From: HGM12998 sp900756495
Lineage (GTDB): Bacteria; Bacillota; Clostridia; Oscillospirales; Oscillospiraceae
DNA: 64,000 nt
NCBI GenBank assembly: GCA_958477305.1
Contig: CAUEFI010000003.1
Coordinates: 168,181-232,180, forward strand
Reading direction: 5' to 3'
Both the position numbers and the translations under genes were made by a program. The stretch's first letter is position 1; the number at the start of each line of letters is the position of its first letter. Positions 1 to 7,121 of this stretch are shown here, one piece after another. The notes under the pieces were generated by a model. It made no database searches. It saw nothing but the letters and a program-made list of their open reading frames with translations, and was not told the DNA's origin.

Positions 1-1
1 G

Positions 2-232
2 GCATTTCTCCGCGCCGATCAGCGGGTTGCACGCTACCTGCTCTCTCTCTCTCCGGTCAGCGGAGGCCTCCGCTGCACCCATGAGGAGATTGGATCCTCC
101 GTGGGGGTGAGCAGGGTGACCGTCAGCAGGGTTTTGGGTGAATTTGAGCGGCAGGGACTTTTGGAGACCGGCTACCGCACCATACGCATCCTGAACCAGT
201 CCGCCTTGGAGGATCTGGTGGCGGGAGCGTAA
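2..232 (+). CDS. Crp/Fnr-family transcriptional regulator, C-terminal part
   Basis: This is the last 76 residues of a gene that begins before the window. The visible part is a winged helix-turn-helix of the Crp type: residues reading THEEIGSSVGVSRVTVSRVL form the two DNA-binding helices, followed by a wing (LLETGYRTIRIL) and a short C-terminal helix. In this family an N-terminal cyclic-nucleotide-binding-like beta barrel, missing here, senses a ligand, redox state or metal. The effector cannot be told from this fragment. The stop at 230-232 is followed within 15 nt by a bidirectional terminator, so the gene ends its transcript. Family assignment is good; the specific role is unknown. Confidence 0.8.
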   Translation, partial: AFLRADQRVARYLLSLSPVSGGLRCTHEEIGSSVGVSRVTVSRVLGEFERQGLLETGYRTIRILNQSALEDLVAGA

Positions 233-245
233 TCATAAAACTGGA

Positions 246-292
246 ACACAGCCCCATGGAGTGCGTCTGCTTTCCACGGGGCTGTGTGTTTA
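246..292. terminator. Bidirectional intrinsic terminator between convergent genes
   Basis: A perfect 10-bp stem (246-255 with 278-287, acacagcccc/ggggctgtgt) encloses a 22-nt loop. It is followed by T-rich sequence on the plus side and by ccagtttta on the minus side. It sits exactly between the stops of the Crp/Fnr gene (+) and the radical SAM gene (-). Confidence 0.7.
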
Positions 293-300
293 TATCTTGC

Positions 301-1704
301 TTATGCATCGGCCGCTTTTTTCTTCATCCTTTGGGCAGCGATCTCCCTGCCTTCGTGACGCAGCTGATAGTAGTGCGTTCCTCTGGCAAAGCGGGAGGCC
401 ATCTCCTCGCCAAACACTCCCAGCCGGGCAGACGCGCAAAGCCCAAGACGCCTCAGTCCATAGTTCAGGCCAAATTTTTTCATGATGCGGAAAGAGGAGG
501 GCAAATCATAGAAGTGCTTCCCTGCCCTCATGAACTCCTGCTGAAGTTCCCAGGGGGTCATACGCTTGGGCCGGAACGTGACGTTCATCATGTCATACTG
601 CTCCCAGTCCATATCCAGCAGCCGCCCTTCCCGTTGGTACTGCTCATAGACCTCTGTTCCGGGGAACGGAGTGAGAATAGCGGGCTGGAGCTGATAGGCC
701 CCAATCCGTTTGGTAAAGTCCACCGCCCGCCGGATATCCTCCGCGCTGTCGGCATCAATGCCCAGCACTATGCTGGCAATGAGCCGGATCTTGTGCTGTG
801 ACAGAGCCCTGCCACAGGCCTCGATATCGGACAGGCGCTGTCCCTTATGGATGGCGTCCAGAGCCTCCTGATTCAAGGACTCGATGCCCACCAGCACCCG
901 GTTCAAATGGGCCTGCTCCAGCAGAGAGAGCAATTCCTCATCCCGGGCCATATCAGTGCGGCCAAAGAAAAAAGTCTCCCGGAATACCAGACCCTCTCCA
1001 ATCATCCGGCGGCAAATCTCTTTGGCGTAGTCCGGATCCGCAGTAAAATTGTCGTCCTCAAAGTTCATGTACTGAAAGCCCAGGCGCTTGTAGTACCTCA
1101 GCTCCTCAATGACACTCTCAACGCTGCGGCGGCGGTACGGCCGGAACATACGGGAAGTGGTGCAGAAGGAGCAGCAATAGGGACAGCCCCGGCTGGACAT
1201 GACGTTGGCAGTTACACATCTCGTTTTTAAAATGGAGTAGTTCGGAAAAGGCACCTCGTCCAAATTTTCCACGCAGGGGCCGCGGACGATGGGGTCGGTC
1301 AGGCGGCCCTCCACAACATCCAGAATAACCTTCTCTCCCTCCCCCACCAGAACCTGATCTGCATGGGTCAGCGCCTCTTCCGGCAAAGCGCTCGCATGAA
1401 ATCCCCCTATCAGAACCCTCGCCCTGGTCTCTCTGTGGAACTTATCGGCCAGTTCATAGCATCTGGGAGCGGTTGAGGTCATGGAGTAGAGGCAGAACAC
1501 ATCTGTGCCCGGCATGATTTTCCTGTAGTTCAGCGTGGTATACAGCTCCTCATAGACCTCAACCTGATGGCCCGCCTCTTTGAGTATACCTCCGAGGATA
1601 AGGGGCCCGGTGATCGAATTGGAGTGGCCGTAAAAGCTGCCGCACAGGCGGTAGGGCAAAAATCTTCGCAGTCGGCTGGTCGGCACAATAAAAACGATTT
1701 TCAT
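301..1704 (-). CDS. B12-binding domain radical SAM protein
   Basis: 467 residues. The N-terminal ~150 residues resemble a cobalamin-binding Rossmann domain (start MKIVFIVPTS, GGFHASALPEE around residue 100-110). The radical SAM core follows, with its iron-sulfur motif CxxxCxxC in RGCPYCCSFC near residue 178, then typical strands (NFEDDNF, VLVGIESLNQ, ASIVLGI). This class uses S-adenosylmethionine plus, often, methylcobalamin for methylations or rearrangements in cofactor, lipid or natural-product pathways. No neighbour points to the substrate. The ATG at 1704 has a strong GGAGG 5 nt upstream. It ends against the terminator at 246-292. Family confident, function open. Confidence 0.85.
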   Translation of the reverse strand: MKIVFIVPTSRLRRFLPYRLCGSFYGHSNSITGPLILGGILKEAGHQVEVYEELYTTLNYRKIMPGTDVFCLYSMTSTAPRCYELADKFHRETRARVLIGGFHASALPEEALTHADQVLVGEGEKVILDVVEGRLTDPIVRGPCVENLDEVPFPNYSILKTRCVTANVMSSRGCPYCCSFCTTSRMFRPYRRRSVESVIEELRYYKRLGFQYMNFEDDNFTADPDYAKEICRRMIGEGLVFRETFFFGRTDMARDEELLSLLEQAHLNRVLVGIESLNQEALDAIHKGQRLSDIEACGRALSQHKIRLIASIVLGIDADSAEDIRRAVDFTKRIGAYQLQPAILTPFPGTEVYEQYQREGRLLDMDWEQYDMMNVTFRPKRMTPWELQQEFMRAGKHFYDLPSSFRIMKKFGLNYGLRRLGLCASARLGVFGEEMASRFARGTHYYQLRHEGREIAAQRMKKKAADA

Positions 1705-1780
1705 GGGTACCTCCTGTTTCTATCAGACATGACGTCCGGCATCACTTCTCTATTGTTCCAATTCATTTCCATCTTTAAAC

Positions 1781-1823
1781 AAAAAGCAGCCGGGTACAAT
1801 GTTTTTGCATTGTGCCCGGCTGC
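1781..1823 (-). terminator. Intrinsic terminator downstream of spoIVA / palindrome
   Basis: A 16-nt stem (1786-1801 with 1808-1823, one mismatch) has a 6-nt loop and is followed on the minus strand by TTTTT (1785-1781). It lies about 240 nt after the spoIVA stop, so it ends either a long spoIVA 3' UTR or a separate transcript containing the palindrome at 1847-2011. Confidence 0.75.
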
Positions 1824-1846
1824 TGATATTTGAGTTTGCCGCTGTC

Positions 1847-2011
1847 TAGGTCTTGTTTGAACATTGGCGGAATGGCCAACGGCGAGAGATTTTTCCGCCA
1901 GACAAGTAAAAAATTTGCAGGAATACGTTGTGTATTTCAAGAATTTTTTACGCTGTATGGCGAAAAAAGATCCGCCGTTTGGGCGTTTTGACTTTTTTCA
2001 TACAAGGCCCA
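1847..2011. repeat. Large imperfect palindrome in a 350-nt gene-free gap
   Basis: The gene-free stretch 1705-2058 holds two near-complementary arms, about 1869-1926 and 1931-1988, with a tiny loop (TTG). The inner part pairs very well: GTAAAAAATT near 1905 against AATTTTTTAC near 1944, CCGCCAGAC against GTATGGCG, and AACGGCG against CGCCGTT. Weaker pairing continues outward to about 1847 and 2011 (TCTTGTTTGAA against TTCATACAAGG). As RNA it would be a rod about 80 bp long, followed on the minus strand by the terminator at 1781-1823. It could be a small RNA, a dispersed repeat element, or a long 3' UTR structure. No coding frame there is convincing. Confidence 0.6.
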
Positions 2012-2058
2012 GGTGTCCGTTCCCACTATGTCGTTCCCGCCGCCATGATAGCGCTTCT

Positions 2059-3537
2059 TTAAAGAATGATGCAGATCAGCCCGCCCGATCCCTCGTTGAT
2101 GATGCGCTGCAGAGTCTCCTGAAGCTTGGCACGGGCATCATCGGGCATTCTTTTCAGCTTGGTGTTGAGATCCTCGCTGACCAGCTCGTGAAACGATTTT
2201 CCGAAGATGTTGGATTGCCAGATAGCTTTGGTGTCTCCCTCAAACTCCTGGAGCAGATAATTGATCATCTCCTCACTCTGCTTCTCGTTGCCCACAATGG
2301 GCGAGACTTCCGTCTCAATGTCTGCCCGAATCATATGGATAGACGGAGCGCTTGCTTTCAAGCGGACGCCGTAGCGTCCTCCCTGTTTGACAATCTCAGG
2401 CTCCTCCAGTACCAGTTCATCGGTACTGGGGACCACAATGCCGTATCCGGTATTCTTGACCTCCTCCAGCGCCCCCGACACCTTATCGTATTCACATTTG
2501 ACCCGGGAGAGCTCTGTCAGCAGCCCCATCAGGTCTCCGTCGTCATGTACTGTAAAGCCGGATTGATCGGACAGGGTCTCGTAAAACAGCCCCCGTGGGA
2601 GCTCCAGCCGGGCGGCTGCAATCCCTTCTCCCAGGCTGATGGATGAGATGGAAGCACTGCTGACACTGTCGCATGCGCCAATTGCGGTCACAGCGTGCTC
2701 CACATCCCGGATCCGGCGCATTCCAGCCGCCCCCTCCCGAATGGCTGCATAGAGCCCGCTCTTGATGGGGTGGTCATAGGGCAGTGCATCCACCCAGGGC
2801 GGCAGGAAGAGATCCAGTTCCTTCACCGGGAATTCGTAGAGAACCCCCTTGATGATGCTGGTAACCGCTCTCTCATCCAGTTCCAGGCAGTCGGCACAGA
2901 CGCAGGTTACATCATAGCGGCTTGCAATATCAGCCCGAATTGCCTGGGCGCGCTCCGAAGTTGGGTAGGCTGAATTGAGCAGAACCAGAAAGGGCTTTCC
3001 CAGCTCCTTGAGCTCCGTAATGACCCGCTCCTCGGCCTCCAAATAGTCCTCTCTTGCGATATCAGTAATCGTGCCGTCGGTCGTTACCACAATGCCGATG
3101 GTGGAGTGTTCCGCTATGACCTTTCGTGTACCGATCTCAGCGGCCTCAGTCATGGGAATTTCATAGTCGAACCAGGGGGTGGTCACCATACGAGGAGAAC
3201 CGTCCTCCAGAGACCCCACGGCACCGGGCACCATATAGCCCACGCAGTCAATGAGCCGAACAGAAAAGGCCGCGCCGTTTTCCATGGTAACCTCTACTGC
3301 GTCCTCTGGAACAAACTTAGGCTCGGCGGTCATTACAGTCCGGCCCGATCCGCTTTGGGGCAGCTCGTCGCGAGCGCGTTCCCTGCGGTATACGTTGTCG
3401 ATGTTGGGAATGACCAGAGTCTCCATAAAGCGCTTAATGAAGGTGGACTTCCCTGTCCGGACCGGGCCTACCACGCCGATGTAGATATCCCCCTCGGTCC
3501 GCAGGGCAATGTCCTCATAGATCTGCCGCTGTTCCAC
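2059..3537 (-). CDS. spoIVA: Stage IV sporulation protein A (spore coat basement ATPase)
   Basis: 492 residues, the usual family length. SpoIVA is the mother-cell ATPase that polymerises on the forespore surface as the basement layer of the coat. The P-loop GPVRTGKST is at residues 24-32 and a Walker-B-like LIDCVGY lies near residue 115. The conserved C-terminus ends GGLICIIL, the part that in Bacillus touches SpoVM. The start is GTG (3535-3537) preceded by AAGGAGG 8 nt away. Upstream, sipL and spoVM encode its two known membrane-anchoring partners, so the three proteins of one assembly are together. A weak sigma-E-like -35 (CCATATT) is visible around 3618, with a poor -10. Confidence 0.97.
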   Translation of the reverse strand: MEQRQIYEDIALRTEGDIYIGVVGPVRTGKSTFIKRFMETLVIPNIDNVYRRERARDELPQSGSGRTVMTAEPKFVPEDAVEVTMENGAAFSVRLIDCVGYMVPGAVGSLEDGSPRMVTTPWFDYEIPMTEAAEIGTRKVIAEHSTIGIVVTTDGTITDIAREDYLEAEERVITELKELGKPFLVLLNSAYPTSERAQAIRADIASRYDVTCVCADCLELDERAVTSIIKGVLYEFPVKELDLFLPPWVDALPYDHPIKSGLYAAIREGAAGMRRIRDVEHAVTAIGACDSVSSASISSISLGEGIAAARLELPRGLFYETLSDQSGFTVHDDGDLMGLLTELSRVKCEYDKVSGALEEVKNTGYGIVVPSTDELVLEEPEIVKQGGRYGVRLKASAPSIHMIRADIETEVSPIVGNEKQSEEMINYLLQEFEGDTKAIWQSNIFGKSFHELVSEDLNTKLKRMPDDARAKLQETLQRIINEGSGGLICIIL

Positions 3538-3662
3538 TTGCGATTCCTCCTTCGGCCCTACGAGCCGGTCGTTTTCTCTACATGTCTATGGGGATAAGCT
3601 GTAAATTATACCACCAATATGGATTTAAAGCGGCCTGGAAAAATAAGTCCCTATAAGGAATA

Positions 3663-3699
3663 TAAAAGGAGTTCCCCTGGACAACCAGGGGAACCCCTT
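3663..3699 (-). terminator. Intrinsic terminator after sipL
   Basis: Perfect 10-bp stem (3671-3680 with 3685-3694, gttcccctgg/ccaggggaac), loop ACAA, with TCCTTTTAT following on the minus strand. It starts 7 nt after the sipL stop and separates sipL from spoIVA, so spoIVA probably has its own promoter. An opposite-strand T-run also exists. Confidence 0.75.
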
Positions 3700-3700
3700 T

Positions 3701-5227
3701 TTACCTCTTCCTCGGAATCAACAGCAGCTTATCCTCAGTGGTCTCGGTTTCCTCCAACTCATTGGCACTGACGATATCGGAAATTGTAGTCCCATACGCT
3801 TTTGCGATATCCCAAAGCCGTTCCCCATGCTGCGCCATCCGGAGCACAATAGATGGCCGCTCCCCTTCCTCCGGCTGCACAGTTTCATTGACCTGAATCG
3901 CATCTACCGCACATACTTTTCGGGACGACAGCGCCATATACTGGAAGTCCACTGCTAGGCGCACCTCCAACCCGCCTGTAGTTGGGGTTGCGTAGACCTC
4001 CCCCGGACAATGGCACACACAGCTACAGGTACAGTTCTCCGGCAGTTCCATCGGGCAGGCAACAGGTATTTTTCTGGTAACTGCGTATAAGCCCTCTTCC
4101 TCTGCTTGATACACCACAGTTACCGAAACCTCAGCTGTCAGAGTCAGCCGTTCTCCCTCCCGGTTTTGAACCACCGCGCCCACAGCTGCATATGCGTCGC
4201 ATACCTCCTGAGCCAACACCCCAGTTTCCAAAATTTCTCTGGCCGTCTGGCTCTTGATACCTCGATCCAGGAGGCGGCACAGCGTAAAACTTTTTGTCTC
4301 CGCATTCAGGGTACACGAGGTTGCATAGACGTCAGAGAGCAGTGACATGCTCTGCCGTTCCCGCACCACCGCCTGTGCCAGCAGCCCCAGACTGACAGCT
4401 ACAGTTCGTCCGTCTCCGCCTGACAGCGTACACTCAGCGTTTGTGAGGATGACCTCCACCGTACAATCTGCCTCTTCCCCCGCACCTGTGATCTCCATAA
4501 TTTGAGAGAAGGGCAGCTCAAACTCAGCCGTGCAGAGCGTACCGCCGGACCCACGGTACAACAGCCGCAGAGCAGCCTCGCCTTTGAAAATCAGCTTATT
4601 GCCGATTACCTTTGACTCCGTGCACAGCAATCCGATCCGGCTTTTCAGAAGCTCCTCCGCCTCGGGCCGGCTTGCCGAGATTGAGATATCGTCTGAAAAT
4701 GTAAAGGGCTTTTCCTGTATAGATACTGTAAGATAAGTATCCTGCTGCTCCACCAGCTGCTCCACTCCGGCCTCGGCAGATGTGGTAACGCCACCGCACA
4801 GGTTTTCCGTCATCGGCGCAAAAACCTGCAGGCCCACTGCCAGGTTGACTCGTACCAGCACCTTCCGTGGATTCAGGCTCCGCGTCTCCGCAGCCTGAAC
4901 CTGCGGAAGGGCTACAAGTGCACAAGCCCCTGTGATTCCTGCGCCGTCAGCAGAGCAGGTAAAGGGGATGGTCACCTCCAGCCGCCGCAGCCCTTCAGCT
5001 CCGTCGGGCAAATAGAGCACAGCAGCCCGGACTGTCCCGGATATCTCTGCGCGCCCCTCCTGGGCCTCTTTACCCTTCAGGCACACATTTCCTTCTGTGT
5101 CTACGATGCGCAGGATATCCGGACAGGCATCCGGAACAATCATCTCCAAAGTCTCTTCATGATAGACCATGGTATCCAGCACATTCTCAAAGCCGTTCAA
5201 TTGGGTCCGTTCCAGTTCCAGCTCCAT
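3701..5227 (-). CDS. sipL: SipL-like protein: SPOCS (DUF3794) repeats plus C-terminal LysM
   Basis: 508 residues. The body consists of DUF3794/SPOCS-type beta domains (for example around residues 35-120, 170-270 and 300-420), and the last ~50 residues form a LysM domain (HGERLWDIAKAYGTTISDI, then a leucine-rich end LLLIPRKR). This architecture matches SipL of Clostridioides difficile, whose LysM domain binds SpoIVA and is needed for coat encasement; SpoVID plays the part in Bacillus. Adjacency to spoIVA and spoVM supports that role here. ATG at 5227 has AAGGAG 9 nt upstream, and a sigma-E-like promoter lies at 5270-5296. A general DUF3794 protein is the alternative, but context favours SipL. 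Confidence 0.9.
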   Translation of the reverse strand: MELELERTQLNGFENVLDTMVYHEETLEMIVPDACPDILRIVDTEGNVCLKGKEAQEGRAEISGTVRAAVLYLPDGAEGLRRLEVTIPFTCSADGAGITGACALVALPQVQAAETRSLNPRKVLVRVNLAVGLQVFAPMTENLCGGVTTSAEAGVEQLVEQQDTYLTVSIQEKPFTFSDDISISASRPEAEELLKSRIGLLCTESKVIGNKLIFKGEAALRLLYRGSGGTLCTAEFELPFSQIMEITGAGEEADCTVEVILTNAECTLSGGDGRTVAVSLGLLAQAVVRERQSMSLLSDVYATSCTLNAETKSFTLCRLLDRGIKSQTAREILETGVLAQEVCDAYAAVGAVVQNREGERLTLTAEVSVTVVYQAEEEGLYAVTRKIPVACPMELPENCTCSCVCHCPGEVYATPTTGGLEVRLAVDFQYMALSSRKVCAVDAIQVNETVQPEEGERPSIVLRMAQHGERLWDIAKAYGTTISDIVSANELEETETTEDKLLLIPRKR

Positions 5228-5269
5228 AGCGTTCCACTCCTTGTACGGGCGTTATTTACTTGCTATGAA

Positions 5270-5296
5270 ACTATATGTACAAGGGTGGAACGCTAT
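5270..5296 (-). promoter_or_regulatory. Putative sigma-E promoter of sipL
   Basis: On the minus strand GGCATA (ending at 5294) is followed after 16 nt by CATATAGT (5277-5270). This resembles the Bacillus sigma-E pattern (-35 GKCATATT, -10 CATACAMT). It lies between the spoVM stop and the sipL start. Confidence 0.4.
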
Positions 5297-5304
5297 GCCT
5301 GCTT

Positions 5305-5376
5305 TCAGCGCAAGCCAAAAATTGTCTTTAGAATGCCTGCAAAGGCCTTAGGTGATTTGACCACGACAATCTTCAT
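5305..5376 (-). CDS. spoVM: SpoVM-like 23-residue spore-envelope peptide
   Basis: A 23-codon gene (MKIVVVKSPKAFAGILKTIF, then GLR). SpoVM is an amphipathic helix that recognises the convex forespore membrane and recruits SpoIVA. Aligned without gaps to Bacillus SpoVM (26 residues), it keeps Lys7, Pro9, Lys10, Gly14 and Ile15; Pro9 is known to matter for function. A strong AGGGAGG sits 9 nt before the ATG. Synteny supports it: in Bacillus spoVM also follows thiN. Its ATG overlaps the stop of the 55-residue gene upstream (ATGA, 5373-5376), implying translational coupling. sipL and spoIVA follow. It is easily missed because of its size. Confidence 0.88.
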   Translation of the reverse strand: MKIVVVKSPKAFAGILKTIFGLR

Positions 5377-5540
5377 TGCTCGATGCCCTCCCTTTTTTGT
5401 CGGAGCCAGTTGCAGCCCTTGTATCCCAGGACCGCTCCCGCTCCCAGTGTGATAAGGCTGGCGGGAAACAGTAGCACCCCGATGGCGGCCGCGCAGCCCA
5501 CCGCCACATAAACCGTCTGCTTGCTGGGTAATGGAATCAA
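5373..5540 (-). CDS. 55-residue membrane protein overlapping spoVM
   Basis: The reading frame starts at TTG 5540-5538, 9 nt after AGGGAGG, and ends TGA at 5373-5375, sharing ATGA with spoVM. The product begins MIPLPSKQTVYVAVGC. A hydrophobic stretch of about 28 residues (VAVGCAAAIGVLLFPASLIT, then LGAGAVLG) is followed by a basic tail (NWLRQKREGIEQ), so it is probably one or two membrane passes with the C-terminus in the cytosol. No in-frame ATG exists. I do not recognise a family. Tight coupling to spoVM and placement before sipL-spoIVA suggest a role at the forespore membrane; this is inference. Confidence 0.65.
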   Translation of the reverse strand: MIPLPSKQTVYVAVGCAAAIGVLLFPASLITLGAGAVLGYKGCNWLRQKREGIEQ

Positions 5541-5544
5541 AATA

Positions 5545-5590
5545 GCCGCCTCCCTTCCGATACCTGATCCAGTATACGGAGGAAGGCGGC
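5545..5590 (-). promoter_or_regulatory. Hairpin that can occlude the ribosome binding site of the 55-aa gene
   Basis: Arms at 5545-5559 and 5577-5590 pair as GCCGCCTCCCTTCCG against CGGAGGAAGGCGGC with a one-base slip. In the minus-strand RNA the AGGGAGG Shine-Dalgarno of the 55-residue gene is inside the stem. There is no clean U-tract, so it is more a leader structure than a terminator. Confidence 0.45.
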
Positions 5591-5621
5591 GTATGGTGAC
5601 AAATCAGGACAAGCTGTGACA

Positions 5622-6254
5622 TCAGATCCGCTGACTGCGAACCACAAGCACCCGCCCGGATCGGACGGTAATCATACTCTCCTCTCCTGCCGGCTCATTG
5701 CTGACCGACAGGGTATCGCCCCGAAAGAGGCGGTGTTCTGTCAGGGGATATTTGACTCCGCGCAGGGTGACCCCCTCTATCTCCCGATCCAGAGGAATCA
5801 ATGAGAGATACCGGTAAGCCGGGCGGTTGGGCAAAATCAACGTACCGCCTCCCCAGAACCGGACCTCATTGTCTCCGTCCAGCATCAGGGCGTCACCTCC
5901 CCGGCCGGCTATCCACTCCAGCAGAGCCAGGTTAGAGGCGGTGTGGTCCAAACGGCCGCCAATACATCCGGTCAGGATCATCTGCCTGTACCCACGCCTC
6001 AGCGCCTCGTCGACGGCGGCCTGGAGATCAGTCATATCCTTTTCTGCGGGCAGAGTGACGGCTGGAACACCCTCCTCAGGCACTCCGCCGGAGTCCCAAT
6101 CTCCGATCAGCAGATTGGGAGACAGTCCTGCAGTCCTGGCATTCTTCACACCGCCGTCAGCACAGATCACAAAGGCAGGGCAACTCATATAGTCACCCAG
6201 GAAAGACCAGCTCTCAGCAGGAACTGATCCAAAAATAATCACTTCCGCTCCCAT
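5622..6254 (-). CDS. thiN: Thiamine pyrophosphokinase
   Basis: 210 residues, normal length. It converts thiamine to thiamine diphosphate using ATP. Visible motifs are CADGGVKNA (residue ~31), the metal/phosphate-binding IGDWDS (family usually GDFDS, ~51-56), the KDMTDLQ segment (~72) and GGRLDH (~98). The C-terminal beta domain follows. The ATG at 6254 lies inside the end of rsgA (16-nt overlap) with AGAGGTG upstream, so the two are co-translated. In Bacillus rpe sits between rsgA and thiN; here it is missing. No TPP riboswitch was seen upstream, as expected for an internal operon gene. Confidence 0.95.
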   Translation of the reverse strand: MGAEVIIFGSVPAESWSFLGDYMSCPAFVICADGGVKNARTAGLSPNLLIGDWDSGGVPEEGVPAVTLPAEKDMTDLQAAVDEALRRGYRQMILTGCIGGRLDHTASNLALLEWIAGRGGDALMLDGDNEVRFWGGGTLILPNRPAYRYLSLIPLDREIEGVTLRGVKYPLTEHRLFRGDTLSVSNEPAGEESMITVRSGRVLVVRSQRI

Positions 6255-7105
6255 TCCGGCACCTCTTTTGCCTGCTGATACAGGCGCACGTAACTGGCAT
6301 GGCGGCTGGACGCAATTTTTCCTGCAGACAGAGCCTCCAATACCGCACAGCCTTTCTCCTTAATGTGGGCGCAGCCGGTAAAACGGCACTGGCCCAGATA
6401 GGGAGCAAACTCCCGGAAGGTCTCCGAAAGTTCCTCGGGCCGGCGCAGCTCCATTTCCTCCGTATCAAAGGAGGAGAAGCCCGGCGTATCAGCCACCACC
6501 GCACCGTTTTTCAGCCGGAAGAGCTCCACATGCCGGGTGGTGTGCCGCCCCCGGCCCAATTTGTCGCTGACTTCCCCCACCTGAAGGCCAAAGCCGGGTT
6601 CCAATGCGTTGAGAATACTGGACTTGCCTACGCCGGAATTACCTGTAAAGGCAGATACCTTTCCAGCAATTTCACGGACCAATGCAGGCAGTCCTTCTCC
6701 TGTTTCAGCGCTAACCCGCAAGGTGCGGAATCCCGCGCGCTGATAGGTCTGATAGAGCGCCTCGGCCGCATCCAGATCGCATTTATTGATACAGATGACG
6801 CAGTCGCAGCTCCGCCCCTCGGCAATGGAGACAACCCGGTCAATGAGAAATGGGTCGGTGACCGGAACGGCACCGGAGGCGATGATGACCAGCTGATCAA
6901 TATTGGCCACCGCCGGGCGCTGAAACTGGTTTTTTCGCGGCAGAATCTGGTCTACCACGCCGGAACCGTCCTCCAGCCTGGTAAAGACGACCTGATCTCC
7001 CACCAGCGGAGAGAGATGCTGATGGCGCAGCTTGCCCCGGCCCCGGCAGGCGGTTACCACGCCGTCCCCGCCGTCCACATAGTAGAAGCCGCTGAGGGCC
7101 TTCAT
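6239..7105 (-). CDS. rsgA: Ribosome small-subunit GTPase RsgA
   Basis: 288 residues. RsgA is a circularly permuted GTPase that checks late 30S subunit maturation. N-terminal OB-fold (MKALSGFYYVDGGDGVV), G4 motif NKCD near residue 117, P-loop GNSGVGKSS near 160, DTPGFSS near 205, and a C-terminal zinc site (CRFTGCAHIKEKGCAV). The start was chosen at 7105 because GGAAGGGAG precedes it by 5 nt and homologs begin there; the frame stays open upstream but that extension is not conserved-looking. It follows prkC closely, and PrkC-type kinases are known to phosphorylate RsgA in Bacillus. Confidence 0.95.
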   Translation of the reverse strand: MKALSGFYYVDGGDGVVTACRGRGKLRHQHLSPLVGDQVVFTRLEDGSGVVDQILPRKNQFQRPAVANIDQLVIIASGAVPVTDPFLIDRVVSIAEGRSCDCVICINKCDLDAAEALYQTYQRAGFRTLRVSAETGEGLPALVREIAGKVSAFTGNSGVGKSSILNALEPGFGLQVGEVSDKLGRGRHTTRHVELFRLKNGAVVADTPGFSSFDTEEMELRRPEELSETFREFAPYLGQCRFTGCAHIKEKGCAVLEALSAGKIASSRHASYVRLYQQAKEVPEWERK

Positions 7106-7121
7106 AATTCTCCCTTCCATA

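Noticed and set aside
1864..2646. 260-codon plus-strand frame across the palindrome and spoIVA end
   Set aside because: It crosses the palindrome and lies antisense to the conserved spoIVA C-terminus; no RBS or family resemblance.
5305..5622. 105-codon frame covering spoVM
   Set aside because: Only its last 23 codons are the SpoVM-like peptide behind a good RBS; the upstream part has no RBS and overlaps the better 55-codon frame.
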